Source: Streptomyces luteolus
Lineage (GTDB): Bacteria > Actinomycetota > Actinomycetes > Streptomycetales > Streptomycetaceae
Length of the DNA stretch: 64,000 nt
Reading direction: 5' to 3'
Assembly (NCBI RefSeq): GCF_029968015.1
Contig: NZ_JASCIS010000015.1
Coordinates: 1-64,000 of the forward strand
Position numbers and translations under genes: made by a program. Shown here one piece after another: positions 10,475-18,718 of the stretch (the first letter of the stretch is position 1; every line of letters begins with the position of its first letter). Under the pieces are notes generated by a model. The model made no database searches. It was not told the DNA's origin and worked only from the letters and a program-made list of their open reading frames with translations.

Positions 10475-11921
10475 ATGAGAGACGCCGTCATCGTCGAAGC
10501 CGTACGCACCCCGATCGGCCGTCGCGAAGGAGCCCTGAGCGCGCTCCACCCGGTCGACCTGTCCGCCTCGGTCCTGCGGTCCCTGGCCGAGCGGACCGGT
10601 ATCGACCCCTCCGTGGTCGAGGACGTGATCTGGGGCTGCGTCGGTCAGGTCGGGGAGCAGTCGGCCAACATCGGGCGGAACGCCGTGCTCGCCGCCGGGT
10701 GGCCCGAGTCCGTCCCCGGAACCACGGTGGACCGGCAGTGCGGCTCCAGCCAGCAGGCGATCCACTTCGCGGCGGCCACGGTCATCGCCGGGCACGCCGA
10801 GGTCGTGGTCGCCGGTGGCGTCGAGTCCATGAGCCGGGTCCCGATGGGCTCGGCCAGAGCCAACGGTCCGGGACTGCCGTTCGGTGACCTCGTCGCCGAA
10901 CGGTACGACGGCTACGAGTTCCACCAGGGCAAGGGCGCCGAGATCCTCGCCGCCCGCTACGACCTGAGCAGGACCTGGCTCGACGCGTACGCCGTGAGCT
11001 CGCACGAGCGTGCCGCCGCGGCCATCGACGGCGGCCGGTTCGCCAAGGAGGTCGTACCGGTGACGCTGCCCGACGGCTCCCGCTTCGACCTCGACGAGGG
11101 TGTGCGCCGCCGCACGCATGTCGACAGGCTCGCCGCACTGAGGCCCGCCTTCGCCGAGGACGGCCGGATGACGGCGGGCAACTCCTCACAGATCTCGGAC
11201 GGTTCGGCCGCGGTCCTCGTCACCACGAGCGAACGCGCCGGGCGTCTGGGCCTGACGCCGCTCGCCCGCGTCCACTCCGCGACGGCCGTGGGTTCGGATC
11301 CGATCGCGATGCTGGGCGGCCCGATCCCCGCGACCGCCGACGTCCTCGCCAAGGCGGGCCTAGGGCCCGTCTCCCCGATCTTTGCGGGGCCGCGACGCCT
11401 GGCACGCTCCCCCAGCCTCCGGCCGGGGGTGCCCCCACTCGCCGCACGCCAGAATCACCCAAGTACGTCCAGTACGAGGGCGATCCGGGCGCACTCCCCC
11501 AGCCTTCGGCCGGGGGGACCCCCAGAGCACGCTCCCCCAAGCTCTCGGCTCCTCCCCCAGCCTTCGGCCGGGAGGTGCCCCCAGAGCAAGGGGGACCCCC
11601 ATGACGCCGCGGCCTGATCCGCAAAGATCGGAGAGACGGGCCCTAGCCCTCGGCGACATCGGGGCCTTCGAGGTCAACGAGGCCTTCGCGAGTGTCGTCG
11701 GCGCCTGGCTCACGGAGACCGGGGCGGATGCCGGGCGGGTCAACCCCAACGGCGGCGCCATCGCCCTCGGCCACCCCCTGGGCGGGTCCGGCGCCCGCCT
11801 GGCCACCACCCTGCTGCACCACATGCGGGCCGAGGGCCTGCGCTACGGACTGCAGACCATGTGCGAGGCCGGCGGTCTGGCCAACGCGACGATCTACGAG
11901 AACTGGGAGCTGCGCGGATGA
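10475..11921 (+). pseudogene. Acetyl-CoA acyltransferase (thiolase) split by a MITE
   Basis: The 5' part encodes a normal thiolase N-terminus (MRDAVIVEAVRTPIGRREG) with the nucleophile Cys89 in VDRQCGSSQQ. At codon Leu296 the reading frame runs into a 283-bp insertion (element plus duplicated CTAG). The 3' part beyond it resumes with ALGDIGAFEVNEAFA, GHPLGGSGAR and the second active-site Cys in TMCEAGGL. Removing 283 bases joins GL-ALGD exactly and gives a 387-aa protein, the usual length. As it stands translation ends at 11617 with about 85 residues of element-encoded tail, lacking the His and second Cys, so it should be inactive. Confidence 0.93.
11360..11646. mobile_element. MITE-like element (279 bp) with CTAG target duplication, in the thiolase gene
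   Basis: CTAG occurs at 11360-11363 and again at 11643-11646. Inside are 24-base terminal inverted repeats (11364-11387 and 11619-11642, starting GGCCCGTCTC) with one mismatch. The interior has no transposase; it contains several copies of a palindromic module CTCCCCCAGCCTTCGGCCGG and a CCCAAGTACGTCCAGTACGAGG hairpin-like segment (split here for length: CCCAAGTACG then TCCAGTACGAGG). The ends and size fit a miniature inverted-repeat transposable element mobilised in trans. Confidence 0.88.
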
Positions 11922-12922
11922 CGGACCAGGAGATCACCGGCTGTGCCCTGCGCACGCGGTTCACCGAGGCCTTCGGCATCACCCACCCCGTGGTGCAGGG
12001 AGGCATGCAGTGGGTCGGCCGGGCCGAGCTCGCCGCAGCCGTCTCGGCCGGCGGCGGCCTGGGCATCCTCACCGCCCTGACCCAGCCGACCCCCGAGGAC
12101 CTGGCCCGCGAGATCCAGCGGACCCGGGACCTCACCGACGCGCCCTTCGGCGTCAACCTGACCATCCTGCCGACGATCACCCCGCCCCCGTACGACGAAT
12201 ACCGCCGCGTCGTCGTCGAGTCCGGGGTCGGGATCGTCGAGACGGCCGGGTCCAACCCCGCGCCGCACCTGCCCCTGTTCAAGGAGCACGGGGTGAAGGT
12301 CATCCACAAGTGCACGAGCGTGCGTCATGCGCTCAAGGCGCAGGCCGTGGGGGTGGACGCGGTCAGCATCGACGGATTCGAGTGCGCGGGCCATCCCGGC
12401 GAGGACGACACCCCGGGCCTCGTTCTGGTCCCGGCCGCCGTGGACCGGCTCACGATCCCGGTCCTCGCCTCCGGGGGTCTCGCCGACGGCCGGGGTCTGG
12501 CCGCCGCACTCGCCCTCGGGGCCGACGGCGTCACCATGGGCACCCGGTTCCTCTGCACGCGTGAGGCCCCGGTGCACCATGCGGTCAAGGAGGCGATCGT
12601 CGCCGGGTCCGAGCGCGACACCAACCTGATCTTCCGCACGCTGCGGAACACCGCCCGGGTGGCGCGCAACTCCGTCAGCGACAAGGTCGTCGAGATCCTC
12701 GACGCCGGCGGCTCCTTCGAGGACGTCCGCGATCTCGTCGCGGGCGCCCGTGGCCGGAAGGTCTTCGAGGACGGGGACCTGGAGGCGGGCATCTGGTCGG
12801 CCGGCATGGTGCAGGGCCTCATCCACGACATCCCTCCGGCCGGTGAACTCGTCGGCCGCGTCGTCGACGAGGCGATCGACGTGCTCCGTTCGCGGCTCGC
12901 CCTCGCCGCGGGGGCCTTGTGA
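11918..12922 (+). CDS. Nitronate monooxygenase family flavoprotein
   Basis: A 334-aa FMN-dependent TIM barrel of the NMO / 2-nitropropane dioxygenase family. VVQGGMQWVGRAELAAAV and GGGLGILTA at the N-terminus, the putative catalytic His in FECAGHPGEDD (about 150), and LASGGLADGRGLAAALALGA (phosphate-binding loop) are present. The start ATG overlaps the thiolase stop (ATGA). Members of this family include nitronate oxidases and FabK-like enoyl reductases, so in a CoA-ester operon a reductase or oxidase role is equally possible. Confidence 0.88.
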   Translation: MTDQEITGCALRTRFTEAFGITHPVVQGGMQWVGRAELAAAVSAGGGLGILTALTQPTPEDLAREIQRTRDLTDAPFGVNLTILPTITPPPYDEYRRVVVESGVGIVETAGSNPAPHLPLFKEHGVKVIHKCTSVRHALKAQAVGVDAVSIDGFECAGHPGEDDTPGLVLVPAAVDRLTIPVLASGGLADGRGLAAALALGADGVTMGTRFLCTREAPVHHAVKEAIVAGSERDTNLIFRTLRNTARVARNSVSDKVVEILDAGGSFEDVRDLVAGARGRKVFEDGDLEAGIWSAGMVQGLIHDIPPAGELVGRVVDEAIDVLRSRLALAAGAL

Positions 12923-12952
12923 CGCGTTCGACGGCGTAGACGTGAACGCACG

Positions 12953-12991
12953 ACGGCCCGGCCGGGGCGAGCTCCGCCCGGGCCGGGCCGT
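12953..12991. terminator. Hairpin between convergent genes
   Basis: ACGGCCCGGCC (12953-12963) pairs with GGCCGGGCCGT (12981-12991); GGGCG and CCGCCC in the loop can extend it. It lies between the convergent ends of the nitronate monooxygenase and C39-like peptidase genes and could serve both. Confidence 0.75.
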
Positions 12992-13005
12992 TCCGCGCGA
13001 GAGGG

Positions 13006-14427
13006 TTACCGGATCCCCAGCTCCCGCAGCACGCTCCGCTGGGAGTCGCTCAGGCGAGCCGGGAAGTACAGGTAGCAGACCCCGCCCGTCCCGGACACCA
13101 CCTTGCCGTCGGCGTTGTGGCGCTTGGTGCGGAGCCAGATGTTCTCCCACTCGCGGCGCTGGTAGACGCGGCGGACCGCCTCGTTGTCGTCCGAGGCCGG
13201 GTCGTTGGCGATCACGTCGCCGTCCTTCGTGAAGCCGATCACCGTCATCAGGTGGCCCGCCGTGCCGTAGCCCGCGCCGGTCAGTTCCTTCTCCAGGAAC
13301 GACTGCGACGTGATGGCCGGGATGCCCGCCTCGATCAGCTTCTCCAGATCCGTGAGCGAGCCGAGGCGGGTGACGACGGCCTGCATGTCGTCGTACGTCG
13401 CGGCGTAGGCGGCGTTGAACGGCCAGTTGCCGCAGCCCTCGTACTGGTAGTCGTACGTGAAGCGGGCCGCGTGGCAGACCTGCGGGTCGGCGAAGTCAGG
13501 GTTCACCCAGGCCAGTTGGTCGGCGGTGGGCCTGCGGCCCCAGAACTCCAGGATCATCTGCGAGGAGGTCGGGCTGCACCAGGCCTCGCCGCCGTTGTCG
13601 TACTCCGGGTACTGGCCGATGTGGGTGTTCTGCGAGTAGCGCGGAACCTTCAGCTCCTTGGCGAGGCCCGGCTCGGACGCGGGCACCGTGAAGCGGTCAG
13701 GGACGTCCGAGCCCATCGCGCCGAGCCGCCACACGCGCGGCGTGGCCGTGCCGCCCGGCTTGCGGTAGAGGGTCAGGCGCAGTTCGTACGAGGCGACGCG
13801 CAGGCCCTTGGACGGGTCGTCGACGGAGAGCGTGTCCGTCCAGACGGAGGTCTTGCCGTCCTTCTGGCCGTCGACGGAGGTGCGGCGGATCGTGCCGGTG
13901 TCGCCCTCGCGGTCGTCGCCGGAGGTCCAGCGGCCCATCACGTACCACGGGCTGCGCTTGCCGTCGCTGTACCGCGCGCGCAGCTGGATCTGCAGCCAAG
14001 TCCCGGACGGCGTACGGGCGTTCCACGAGGCGATGGCCTCGGTGGCGGGCACGGACAGCGTGTGCGCGGGGCTCGTCCAGACCGCGTACTCCCAGGTCGC
14101 CGTCCTGCCGGTGTGCGGGTCGGCGTAGTTGACGGTGCCCGCGGGGGTGCCGATCTCGATGCCGGGGCGGGCACCGGCGACGGCCCGCGTGCCGTTGTGG
14201 GCGCCCGCGCTCCAGTCGGCGTACGAGGACCAGAAGCGGTTGTCGACCCTGCGGGACGGGGCCTTCGGGCGCGGGCGGGCGGCGGGGCGGCCGGCGGCGC
14301 CGGGGTCGGAGGCGGCGGCCGCCGTGGCGGCTACCGCTCCGCCCGCCGCGACCGCCACCGCGGCGGCGAGCACGGACCTGCGGGTGGTGGATCGGGAGGA
14401 TCCGGAGGATCCGGAAGAGTCAGCCAT
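13006..14427 (-). CDS. Tat-exported C39-like cysteine peptidase
   Basis: A 473-aa secreted protein. The N-terminus TTRRSVLAAAVAVAAGG is a twin-arginine signal ending near ATAAAASD. The middle region (about 60-270) has no motif I recognise but looks like a beta-rich domain. The C-terminal 200 residues form a C39-like (peptidase_C39_2) domain with the nucleophile in GGEAWCSPTSSQ (Cys284), His in GTAGHLMTVIGF and the third residue in VIANDPAS. The physiological substrate is unknown. The ATG at 14427 is chosen because it gives the signal peptide directly. Confidence 0.87.
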   Translation of the reverse strand: MADSSGSSGSSRSTTRRSVLAAAVAVAAGGAVAATAAAASDPGAAGRPAARPRPKAPSRRVDNRFWSSYADWSAGAHNGTRAVAGARPGIEIGTPAGTVNYADPHTGRTATWEYAVWTSPAHTLSVPATEAIASWNARTPSGTWLQIQLRARYSDGKRSPWYVMGRWTSGDDREGDTGTIRRTSVDGQKDGKTSVWTDTLSVDDPSKGLRVASYELRLTLYRKPGGTATPRVWRLGAMGSDVPDRFTVPASEPGLAKELKVPRYSQNTHIGQYPEYDNGGEAWCSPTSSQMILEFWGRRPTADQLAWVNPDFADPQVCHAARFTYDYQYEGCGNWPFNAAYAATYDDMQAVVTRLGSLTDLEKLIEAGIPAITSQSFLEKELTGAGYGTAGHLMTVIGFTKDGDVIANDPASDDNEAVRRVYQRREWENIWLRTKRHNADGKVVSGTGGVCYLYFPARLSDSQRSVLRELGIR

Positions 14428-14649
14428 GGTGTGGGGCCCCCAGTCGAGTCGCGCGTCGTGCCTTGCCTCCGGACGGCCCGCGTCCGGCGGCGTACGAGGA
14501 GACGGCGGAAACATGACAACGACGCCCACTATCTCCGCAGACGACGGCCCGTGCCAGCACTTCGGGGCGCGCGCCCGGGCCAATATTGGCGTGGACCACT
14601 GGAACGGCCTGCGGATGCCCGTTTCGGGGCGCGCCGTAGCCTTGAGGCG

Positions 14650-15300
14650 ATGAACCACAGCCCCGAGGCCATCGACGGTCTCACCCGCCTCGCCCGCACC
14701 CTGCGCGCCCTCCCGCCGTCCTGCGGGCCGGTCCGTCTCGTCGGCGTCGACGGGCACGCCGGCTCCGGCAAGTCGACCTTCGCAGCCCGGCTCGCCGCGG
14801 CGCTCGGCGGGGCGCCCGTGCTCGCCCTCGACGACGTCCGGAGCCACGCCGAACTCTTCGACTGGACCGACCGGTTCCGGCGCCAGGTGCTCGACCCGCT
14901 CTCCGAAGGGCGCACGGCGCGCGTCCCGGCGTACGACTGGAACACGCGCCGGTTCGACGCGGAGATGCGCCTGCCGGCCGCGCCCGTCGTCCTCATCGAG
15001 GGTGTCGGTGCCGGTCGGCGGGAGCTCAGGCCGTGGCTGGCGTGGCTGTGCTGGATGGACCTGGCACACGGCGAGGCGTGGGCGCGCGGGCGCGGCCGGG
15101 ACGGTTCGGCGCAGCGGGAGTTCTGGGACGGCTGGGAGCGGGCCGAGCGTCGGCATTTCGCCGAAGACCCCACGCGGCCCTGCGCGGACACCTTGGTACG
15201 GCAGGGACCGGAGGGGTACGTGGTGCTGCCGGGACACCGGGCACCACGTCCGTCACCCCAAGCCATTACAGACCGTGACGACCCTTCGGCGGTCCGCTGA
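14650..15300 (+). CDS. Uridine kinase-like P-loop protein
   Basis: A 216-aa P-loop protein of the uridine kinase / phosphoribulokinase type. The Walker A is VDGHAGSGKSTFAARL (about 34-49), followed by LALDDVRSHAELFDW and VVLIEGVGAGRRE, which match the acceptor and Walker B-like regions of the family. Streptomyces genomes carry several such proteins annotated as uridine kinase; true substrate uncertain. It is divergent from the peptidase gene and stands alone. Confidence 0.75.
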   Translation: MNHSPEAIDGLTRLARTLRALPPSCGPVRLVGVDGHAGSGKSTFAARLAAALGGAPVLALDDVRSHAELFDWTDRFRRQVLDPLSEGRTARVPAYDWNTRRFDAEMRLPAAPVVLIEGVGAGRRELRPWLAWLCWMDLAHGEAWARGRGRDGSAQREFWDGWERAERRHFAEDPTRPCADTLVRQGPEGYVVLPGHRAPRPSPQAITDRDDPSAVR

Positions 15301-15339
15301 GCCCCCGGAAAACCGCTTCCGCGAGTACGCCAACTCTGC

Positions 15340-15369
15340 TTGACCCAAAGGCCGTACAGGACTTACGTT
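15340..15369 (+). promoter_or_regulatory. Predicted HrdB-type promoter
   Basis: TTGACC (15340-15345) and TACGTT (15364-15369) are separated by 18 bases. Transcription would begin near 15376, just ahead of two hairpins, rather than at the AAA ATPase gene 280 bases on. Confidence 0.5.
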
Positions 15370-15375
15370 CTCAAT

Positions 15376-15450
15376 GTGCGGTTCTTCGGACCGCCCCGCA
15401 GACGCGAAGCCCCCGGTTGTTCCCCCGTGATCGGGGGCTTCGTTCTGCCC
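15376..15450 (+). ncRNA. Candidate small RNA with intrinsic terminator
   Basis: About 75 bases between the predicted promoter and a strong hairpin contain two stem-loops: GCGGT/ACCGC at 15379-15395, and GAAGCCCCCG (15406-15415) with CGGGGGCTTC (15432-15441), followed by GTTCTGCCC TTTG. No start codon with a ribosome site is present. It could be an independent small RNA or an attenuated leader. I do not recognise it as a known family; the C runs recall the actinobacterial 6C RNA but only five Cs are present. The remaining 15451-15655 shows nothing clear. Confidence 0.4.
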
Positions 15451-15655
15451 TTTGTCCCTTTCGCGTCCCCACCTTGACGCAAATCGATCACCCTCGGTCA
15501 CCGTGTGTGAGTCGCCCTCAAGTGCCCCTGTTCCGGGCCCCCTTCGGGCCGCGGAGTGCTGCCGCACCCTTCGGTCGAGGGCTCCTGCGCAGGTACGATG
15601 CTCAGCGGTGCGACCTTGCGGACGGCGCTCGGTGCGGGGGTTTGTGGGGTACGGA

Positions 15656-17515
15656 ATGGACTTCGGCACGCAGGGCGCGTCGGCCCCGGCCGACCTGGCC
15701 TGGCTGCGCGGCGTGGACGCCTACACCATGGGGGCCTACCCGCAGGCCGAGGAGGAGTTCCGGGCGGCCGTCCGCCTCGACCCCGGCATGGCCGACGGCT
15801 GGCTCGGCCTGCACGCCCTGCGCATCGACACGACGACGGCGCTCCTGCACATGCACCGGCACCGCGACCGCTTCGGCGAGCAGCGCACCCGCCACCGCCG
15901 CACCCTCAACTCCTGGTACTGGCTGGGCTGGTGGGTCCAGCCGGTGCTCGAATCCGGTCGCGACCTGCTGCTCGCGTACGCCTCGCACTGGCTGGACGGC
16001 CGCCATGTCCCCGAGCTCGACCGCGCCCTCGCCGGCCTCCCGCCGATCGACACCGACCCCCAGGTCCGCTTCCTGCACGCCTGCCGCGCCTATCTCGTCA
16101 AGGACTGGGAGCAGCTCGTACGCCACACCGACCCGCTGACCGACGACCCGGTGCTCGGCATCGAGGCGGGCCTCTTCGGCGGGATGGCGCGGGTGCGCCT
16201 GGAGATGTACGGGCAGGCCGAGCCGCTGCTCTCGGCCGCCCTGATGCGCTGCCGCAGCGAACAGCCCCAGCGCAAGGAGCTGCGCTACTGGCTCGCCCGC
16301 GCGCACGAGGGCACCGGCCGCAGCGCCGCGGCGCTCCCCCTGTACCGGGCCGTGCACCGCGTCGACGCCTCGTTCATGGACACCTCGGCGAGGCTCGCGG
16401 CGATCGCCGAGTACGACGGTTTCGACGGCGGGGACGACGGCAGCGACCTGGCCGCCGTGCCGTTCGCCGGGCCGGGCCAGGACCTGGCGGACGTGCCGGA
16501 GGCGCTCGACTACGGGGCCGAGGGGCTCGACGTGAAGATCGGCCCGGAGCCCGACGGCCCGGCGGCGCCCCCGCCCGCCTCGGTCCGCGAGAAGGCCGTA
16601 CTCCCCGTCCCCGCACCGCAGTTGCCCACTGGCCCCGCCGATCCCGTACTGCTCCGGGAGGCGCTGGCCGAGCTGGAGCGGATGGTCGGGCTCGACCCGG
16701 TGAAGCGGCAGGTCAAGGCGCTCTCCGCGCAGCTGCGGATGGCCCGCCTGCGCGCCGGTCAGGGACTGCCCGTGCAGCCGCCGAAACGGCACTTCGTCTT
16801 CTCCGGCCCCTCCGGAACCGGCAAGACGACCGTGGCCCGCATCCTCGGCCGGGTCTTCTACGCGCTCGGGCTGCTCGGCGGCGACCACCTGGTGGAGGCC
16901 CAGCGCGCGGATCTCGTCGGCGAATATCTGGGCCAGACCGCCGTCAAGGCCAACGAGCTGATCGACTCGGCCCTCGGCGGCGTCCTCTTCCTCGACGAGG
17001 CGTACGCCCTGTCCAACTCCGGCTACAGCAAGGGCGATGCGTACGGCGACGAGGCGCTGCAAGTGCTGCTCAAGCGGGCCGAGGACAACCGCGACCACCT
17101 CGTGGTGATCCTCGCGGGCTACCCCGAGGGCATGGACCGCCTCCTCGCCACCAACCCCGGCCTCTCCTCCCGCTTCACGACCCGCGTCGACTTCCCCTCG
17201 TACCGCCCGCTCGAACTCACCGCGATCGGCGAGGTGCTGGCCGCGGAGAACGGGGACGTGTGGGACGAGGAGTCGGTCGAGGAGCTGAAGTCGATCAGCG
17301 GGCACGTGGTGGATCAGGGCTGGATCGACGAGCTGGGCAACGGCCGGTTCCTGCGGACGCTGTACGAGAAGTCCTGCGCGTACCGGGATCTCCGGCTCTC
17401 GGGGTACCCCGCGGCCCCCTCGCGCGACGATCTCGCGACGCTGCGGTTGCCGGACCTGATGCAGGCGTACGGGGAGGTCCTGGCAGGCCGCCCACCGGGA
17501 CCGTCGCCCCGCTGA
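15656..17515 (+). CDS. AAA ATPase with TPR-like N-terminus (CbxX/EccA type)
   Basis: A 619-aa cytoplasmic protein. Residues 1-280 are helical and TPR-like (YPQAEEEFRAAVRLDPG is a clear repeat). A Pro/Ala-rich linker follows, and the C-terminal 290 residues form a CbxX/CfqX AAA domain: Walker A FSGPSGTGKTT (about 383), Walker B GGVLFLDEAY (about 441), sensor/arginine-finger region LSSRFTTRVDFPSY. The architecture equals EccA-type ATPases of type VII secretion, but no ESX genes are near, so a role there is unproven. The ATG at 15656 follows GGGGTACGG. Confidence 0.82.
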   Translation: MDFGTQGASAPADLAWLRGVDAYTMGAYPQAEEEFRAAVRLDPGMADGWLGLHALRIDTTTALLHMHRHRDRFGEQRTRHRRTLNSWYWLGWWVQPVLESGRDLLLAYASHWLDGRHVPELDRALAGLPPIDTDPQVRFLHACRAYLVKDWEQLVRHTDPLTDDPVLGIEAGLFGGMARVRLEMYGQAEPLLSAALMRCRSEQPQRKELRYWLARAHEGTGRSAAALPLYRAVHRVDASFMDTSARLAAIAEYDGFDGGDDGSDLAAVPFAGPGQDLADVPEALDYGAEGLDVKIGPEPDGPAAPPPASVREKAVLPVPAPQLPTGPADPVLLREALAELERMVGLDPVKRQVKALSAQLRMARLRAGQGLPVQPPKRHFVFSGPSGTGKTTVARILGRVFYALGLLGGDHLVEAQRADLVGEYLGQTAVKANELIDSALGGVLFLDEAYALSNSGYSKGDAYGDEALQVLLKRAEDNRDHLVVILAGYPEGMDRLLATNPGLSSRFTTRVDFPSYRPLELTAIGEVLAAENGDVWDEESVEELKSISGHVVDQGWIDELGNGRFLRTLYEKSCAYRDLRLSGYPAAPSRDDLATLRLPDLMQAYGEVLAGRPPGPSPR

Positions 17516-17546
17516 CCCCCCTGGGGGCTCCGCCCCCGGCCCCCCG

Positions 17547-17598
17547 CTCCTCAATCGCCGGAGGGGCTCAATTTTGAGCCCCTCCGGCGATTGAGGAG
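17547..17598. terminator. Perfect 25-bp inverted repeat, bidirectional terminator
   Basis: The arms at 17547-17571 and 17574-17598 (CTCCTCAATCGCCGGAGG... and its complement) are perfect over 25 bases, with TT between them. They separate the convergent AAA ATPase and CNNM genes. The arm sequence is a member of a repeat seen again at 28716-28740. Confidence 0.85.
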
Positions 17599-17599
17599 A

Positions 17600-17622
17600 T
17601 TCGGGAAGGGGCGGGGTGGGGA
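17600..17622. repeat. Right end of a dispersed intergenic repeat
   Basis: TTCGGGAAGGGGCGGGG matches the right inverted ends of the repeat elements at 28615-28805 and 37300-37455. No left end is visible here. Confidence 0.6.
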
Positions 17623-17635
17623 AGGAGCAGCGCCC

Positions 17636-18718
17636 CTAGCCCGCCACCACCTCCACCACCGTCTCCGCCCGGGGCTCCCCCACCCGTACCAGCGGCACCG
17701 CCCGATGTGCCGGGTCGCGTACCTCTCCGACGAGGAGTTCCAGGACGTCCTCCAGCGTGACCAGGCCCAGGACCCGGCCGGACGCGTCCGCGACCTGCGC
17801 GAGGTGCGTGGCCGCGCGGCGCATCACCGTCAGGGCGTCGTCCAGCGGGAGTTCGGCGCTGAGCCGGGGCAGCGGGCGCCAGATCTGCTGGGGCACGGCC
17901 CGCTCCGGGTCCTCCAGGTCGAGGACGTCCTTCACGTGCAGGTAGCCCATGAACGCGCCGCCCTCCGCGCAGACCGGGAAGCGCGAGTAGCCCGTGCGGA
18001 CGGTCAGCTCCTCGATCCGGTGCGGTGTGACGGACGGGTCCACGGTGACCAGCGCGGCCCGCGTGAGGAGTACGTCCGTGACCGGGCGGGAGCCGAGCTC
18101 CAGGGCGTCCTCCAGGCGTTCCTGCTCGGCCGGTTCGAGGAGCCCCGCCTGCCGGGAGTCCTCGACGAGCTGCCCCAGCTGCACGCTGGTGAAGACCGCC
18201 TCCACCTCGTCCTTCGGCTCCACCCCGAACAGCTTGAGCACCAGCCGGGAGCACGCGCCGAGCCCGGCCGTGACCGGGCGGCACAGGCGCGCGAAGGCGA
18301 CCAGGCCCGGGCTGAGCCACAGCGCGGTCCTCTCCGGCGCGGCCATCGCCAGGTTCTTCGGCACCATCTCGCCGATGACGAGGTGCAGGAAGACGACGAC
18401 GGCCAGGGCGATCACGTACCCCAGCGGATGGATCAGGCCCTCCGGGACGTGTGCCGCGTGGAAGACGGGCTCCAGGAGGTGCGCGACGGTCGGCTCGGCG
18501 ACCGCGCCGAGCGTCAACGAGCAGACGGTGATGCCGAACTGGGCGGCGGCCATCATCTGCGGCAGGTTCTCCAGGCCGTACAGGACCTGCTGGGCGCGCT
18601 TGCCGTCGAGCGGTTCGATCTGGCTGCGGCGGACCGAGACGAGCGCGAACTCGGCGCCGACGAAGAAGCCGTTGGCGAGCACGAGGAGGACGGCGAAGAG
18701 GAGTTGGAGCAAGCTCAT
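17636..18718 (-). CDS. CNNM/CBS-domain membrane protein (hemolysin C family)
   Basis: A 360-aa integral membrane protein. The first 190 residues form a CNNM (DUF21) domain: LLVLANGFFVGAEFALVSVRR, GITVCSLTLGAVAEPT and LHLVIGEMVPKNLAMAAPE are diagnostic. Two CBS motifs follow (about 210-335). Unlike its neighbour it lacks a C-terminal CorC/HlyC domain, so it is the short form. The family includes Mg2+/Co2+ efflux proteins; hemolysin is a historic name. The start overlaps the upstream gene's stop by 4 bases. Confidence 0.88.
   Translation of the reverse strand: MSLLQLLFAVLLVLANGFFVGAEFALVSVRRSQIEPLDGKRAQQVLYGLENLPQMMAAAQFGITVCSLTLGAVAEPTVAHLLEPVFHAAHVPEGLIHPLGYVIALAVVVFLHLVIGEMVPKNLAMAAPERTALWLSPGLVAFARLCRPVTAGLGACSRLVLKLFGVEPKDEVEAVFTSVQLGQLVEDSRQAGLLEPAEQERLEDALELGSRPVTDVLLTRAALVTVDPSVTPHRIEELTVRTGYSRFPVCAEGGAFMGYLHVKDVLDLEDPERAVPQQIWRPLPRLSAELPLDDALTVMRRAATHLAQVADASGRVLGLVTLEDVLELLVGEVRDPAHRAVPLVRVGEPRAETVVEVVAG

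Noticed and set aside
13117..14649. N-terminal extension of the uridine kinase-like ORF
   Set aside because: It overlaps the C39-like peptidase gene antisense and is Gly/Arg-rich. The ATG at 14650 fits the family start.
15376..15450. Known 6C RNA
   Set aside because: The motif requires runs of six or more Cs in both hairpins; only five occur in one, so the family name is not applied.
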